NCBI GenBank assembly: GCA_016647705.1
Contig: CM028329.1
Coordinates: 61,087,231-61,151,230, forward strand
DNA: 64,000 bases
Direction: 5' to 3'
Origin: Eucommia ulmoides
Lineage: Eukaryota > Streptophyta > Magnoliopsida > Garryales > Eucommiaceae
The translations under genes and the position numbers were made by a program. Under the pieces are notes generated by a model. It saw nothing but the letters and a program-made list of their open reading frames with translations, was not told where the DNA came from and searched no databases. This document shows positions 63,484 to 64,000 of this stretch, piece after piece (position 1 is the stretch's first letter; each line of letters starts with the position of its first letter).

Positions 63484-64000
63484 ATGCCACCAAACCGAAC
63501 TGATGGGTAACTGAGAGAAACCGAACCGAATGGTCCGGTATTAAAACCGACTAAATGGTTTGGTTTTATTTTTGAAATTAGTAATCGAAGCGGTTTTGGT
63601 TTTGATTTTAATTTTTGTTTTGGTTTTGGGATAGAAACTGCGAAACCGAACCACGAACCAAACTGCGAAACCATAAAACTAATATTTTAAAAATATTTTA
63701 ATACATATATACCCTTTATTTTTTAAATATATTTACATTTTAACCTTATAATATATGTATATAATTATTTATTTACACTTTTAGTCTTTCTTACTACAAT
63801 AAAAACTGTCTGTTAAAGCACTTTTATTAAGACACTACATGTAGTGTACTCTATAAAAGTGTTTTTCAAGGCACAAAATTGAAAGTATCGCATAAAAATA
63901 AATTTTATATTTTTAATATTGATTTTCTTATTATTTTATTAACAACTAATATACAATTAAATGTTTAAAGGGCAAAAAATAATATCCCGATAAAATTAAA
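63484..64000. mobile_element. Left part of a third TAGGGATG-type element, cut by window end
   Basis: GGGATGCCACCAAACCGAAC is followed by 'gagaaaccgaaccgaatg', 'ccgactaaatggtttgg' and 'aattagtaatcgaag', closely matching 12684-12860. The sequence after 63700 also resembles 12890-12950. The right end lies outside the window. Confidence 0.6.

Overview
This is nuclear DNA of a flowering plant, most likely a eudicot. The evidence is spliced genes with short exons and AT-rich introns, plant-specific gene families (a group S1 bZIP with a sucrose-control uORF, a plant RING-CH ligase), a telo-box ribosomal-protein promoter, and plant repeat classes (Au-type SINEs, TRIMs, Ty1/copia, MITEs). I cannot name the species. 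About four fifths of the window is non-coding, much of it repeats nested inside other repeats.

Genes from left to right. COQ5, ubiquinone C-methyltransferase, is on the minus strand (12059 to 7583, eight exons rebuilt) with a probable 5' leader exon near 16.6 kb. It therefore stands head to head with RPL29 (eL29, plus strand, 17692-17965). A RING-CH (MARCH-type) membrane E3 ligase is on the plus strand (24878-30484, seven exons). A small acidic protein that may be the KEOPS subunit GON7 is on the minus strand (32347-32099). VPS51, a GARP/EARP tethering subunit, is on the minus strand (49415-38865, twenty exons, all phases checked, 786 aa). A bZIP53-like S1 transcription factor is on the plus strand (53852-54292), preceded by its conserved uORF at 53562-53636. 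No operon-like or pathway link joins these genes; they are ordinary housekeeping and regulatory plant genes.

Repeats. 1-7.5 kb: a TRIM-like element, a LINE remnant split by a MITE, and a degenerate tandem array. 12.7-15.9 kb, inside the putative COQ5 leader intron: a TA/CA-ended non-autonomous element carrying a rearranged copia fragment, then a GTTAAC minisatellite. 20.3-22 kb: a related element with about eleven internal tandem units. 28-30 kb: a four-copy array in an intron of the ligase gene. 33-38 kb: a TRIM, 388-bp tandem duplications and a 1.16-kb foldback element with a perfect 10-bp target duplication. 56.5-63.1 kb: an LTR, CACTA-type subterminal repeats and a 1.97-kb foldback element.

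The most unusual observations are: (1) three members of one foldback family sharing the terminus GAGTTGTTTA, each built of nested GC-rich palindromes; (2) intron 1 of the RING-CH gene, which holds four tandem decoy copies of the exon 2 splice acceptor plus its first codons; (3) the bZIP gene with a sucrose-control uORF, a palindromic C-box near its TATA box and a duplicated leader; (4) a complete TRIM 30 bp from a VPS51 splice donor, and a GC-AG intron of the same gene that also contains a SINE.
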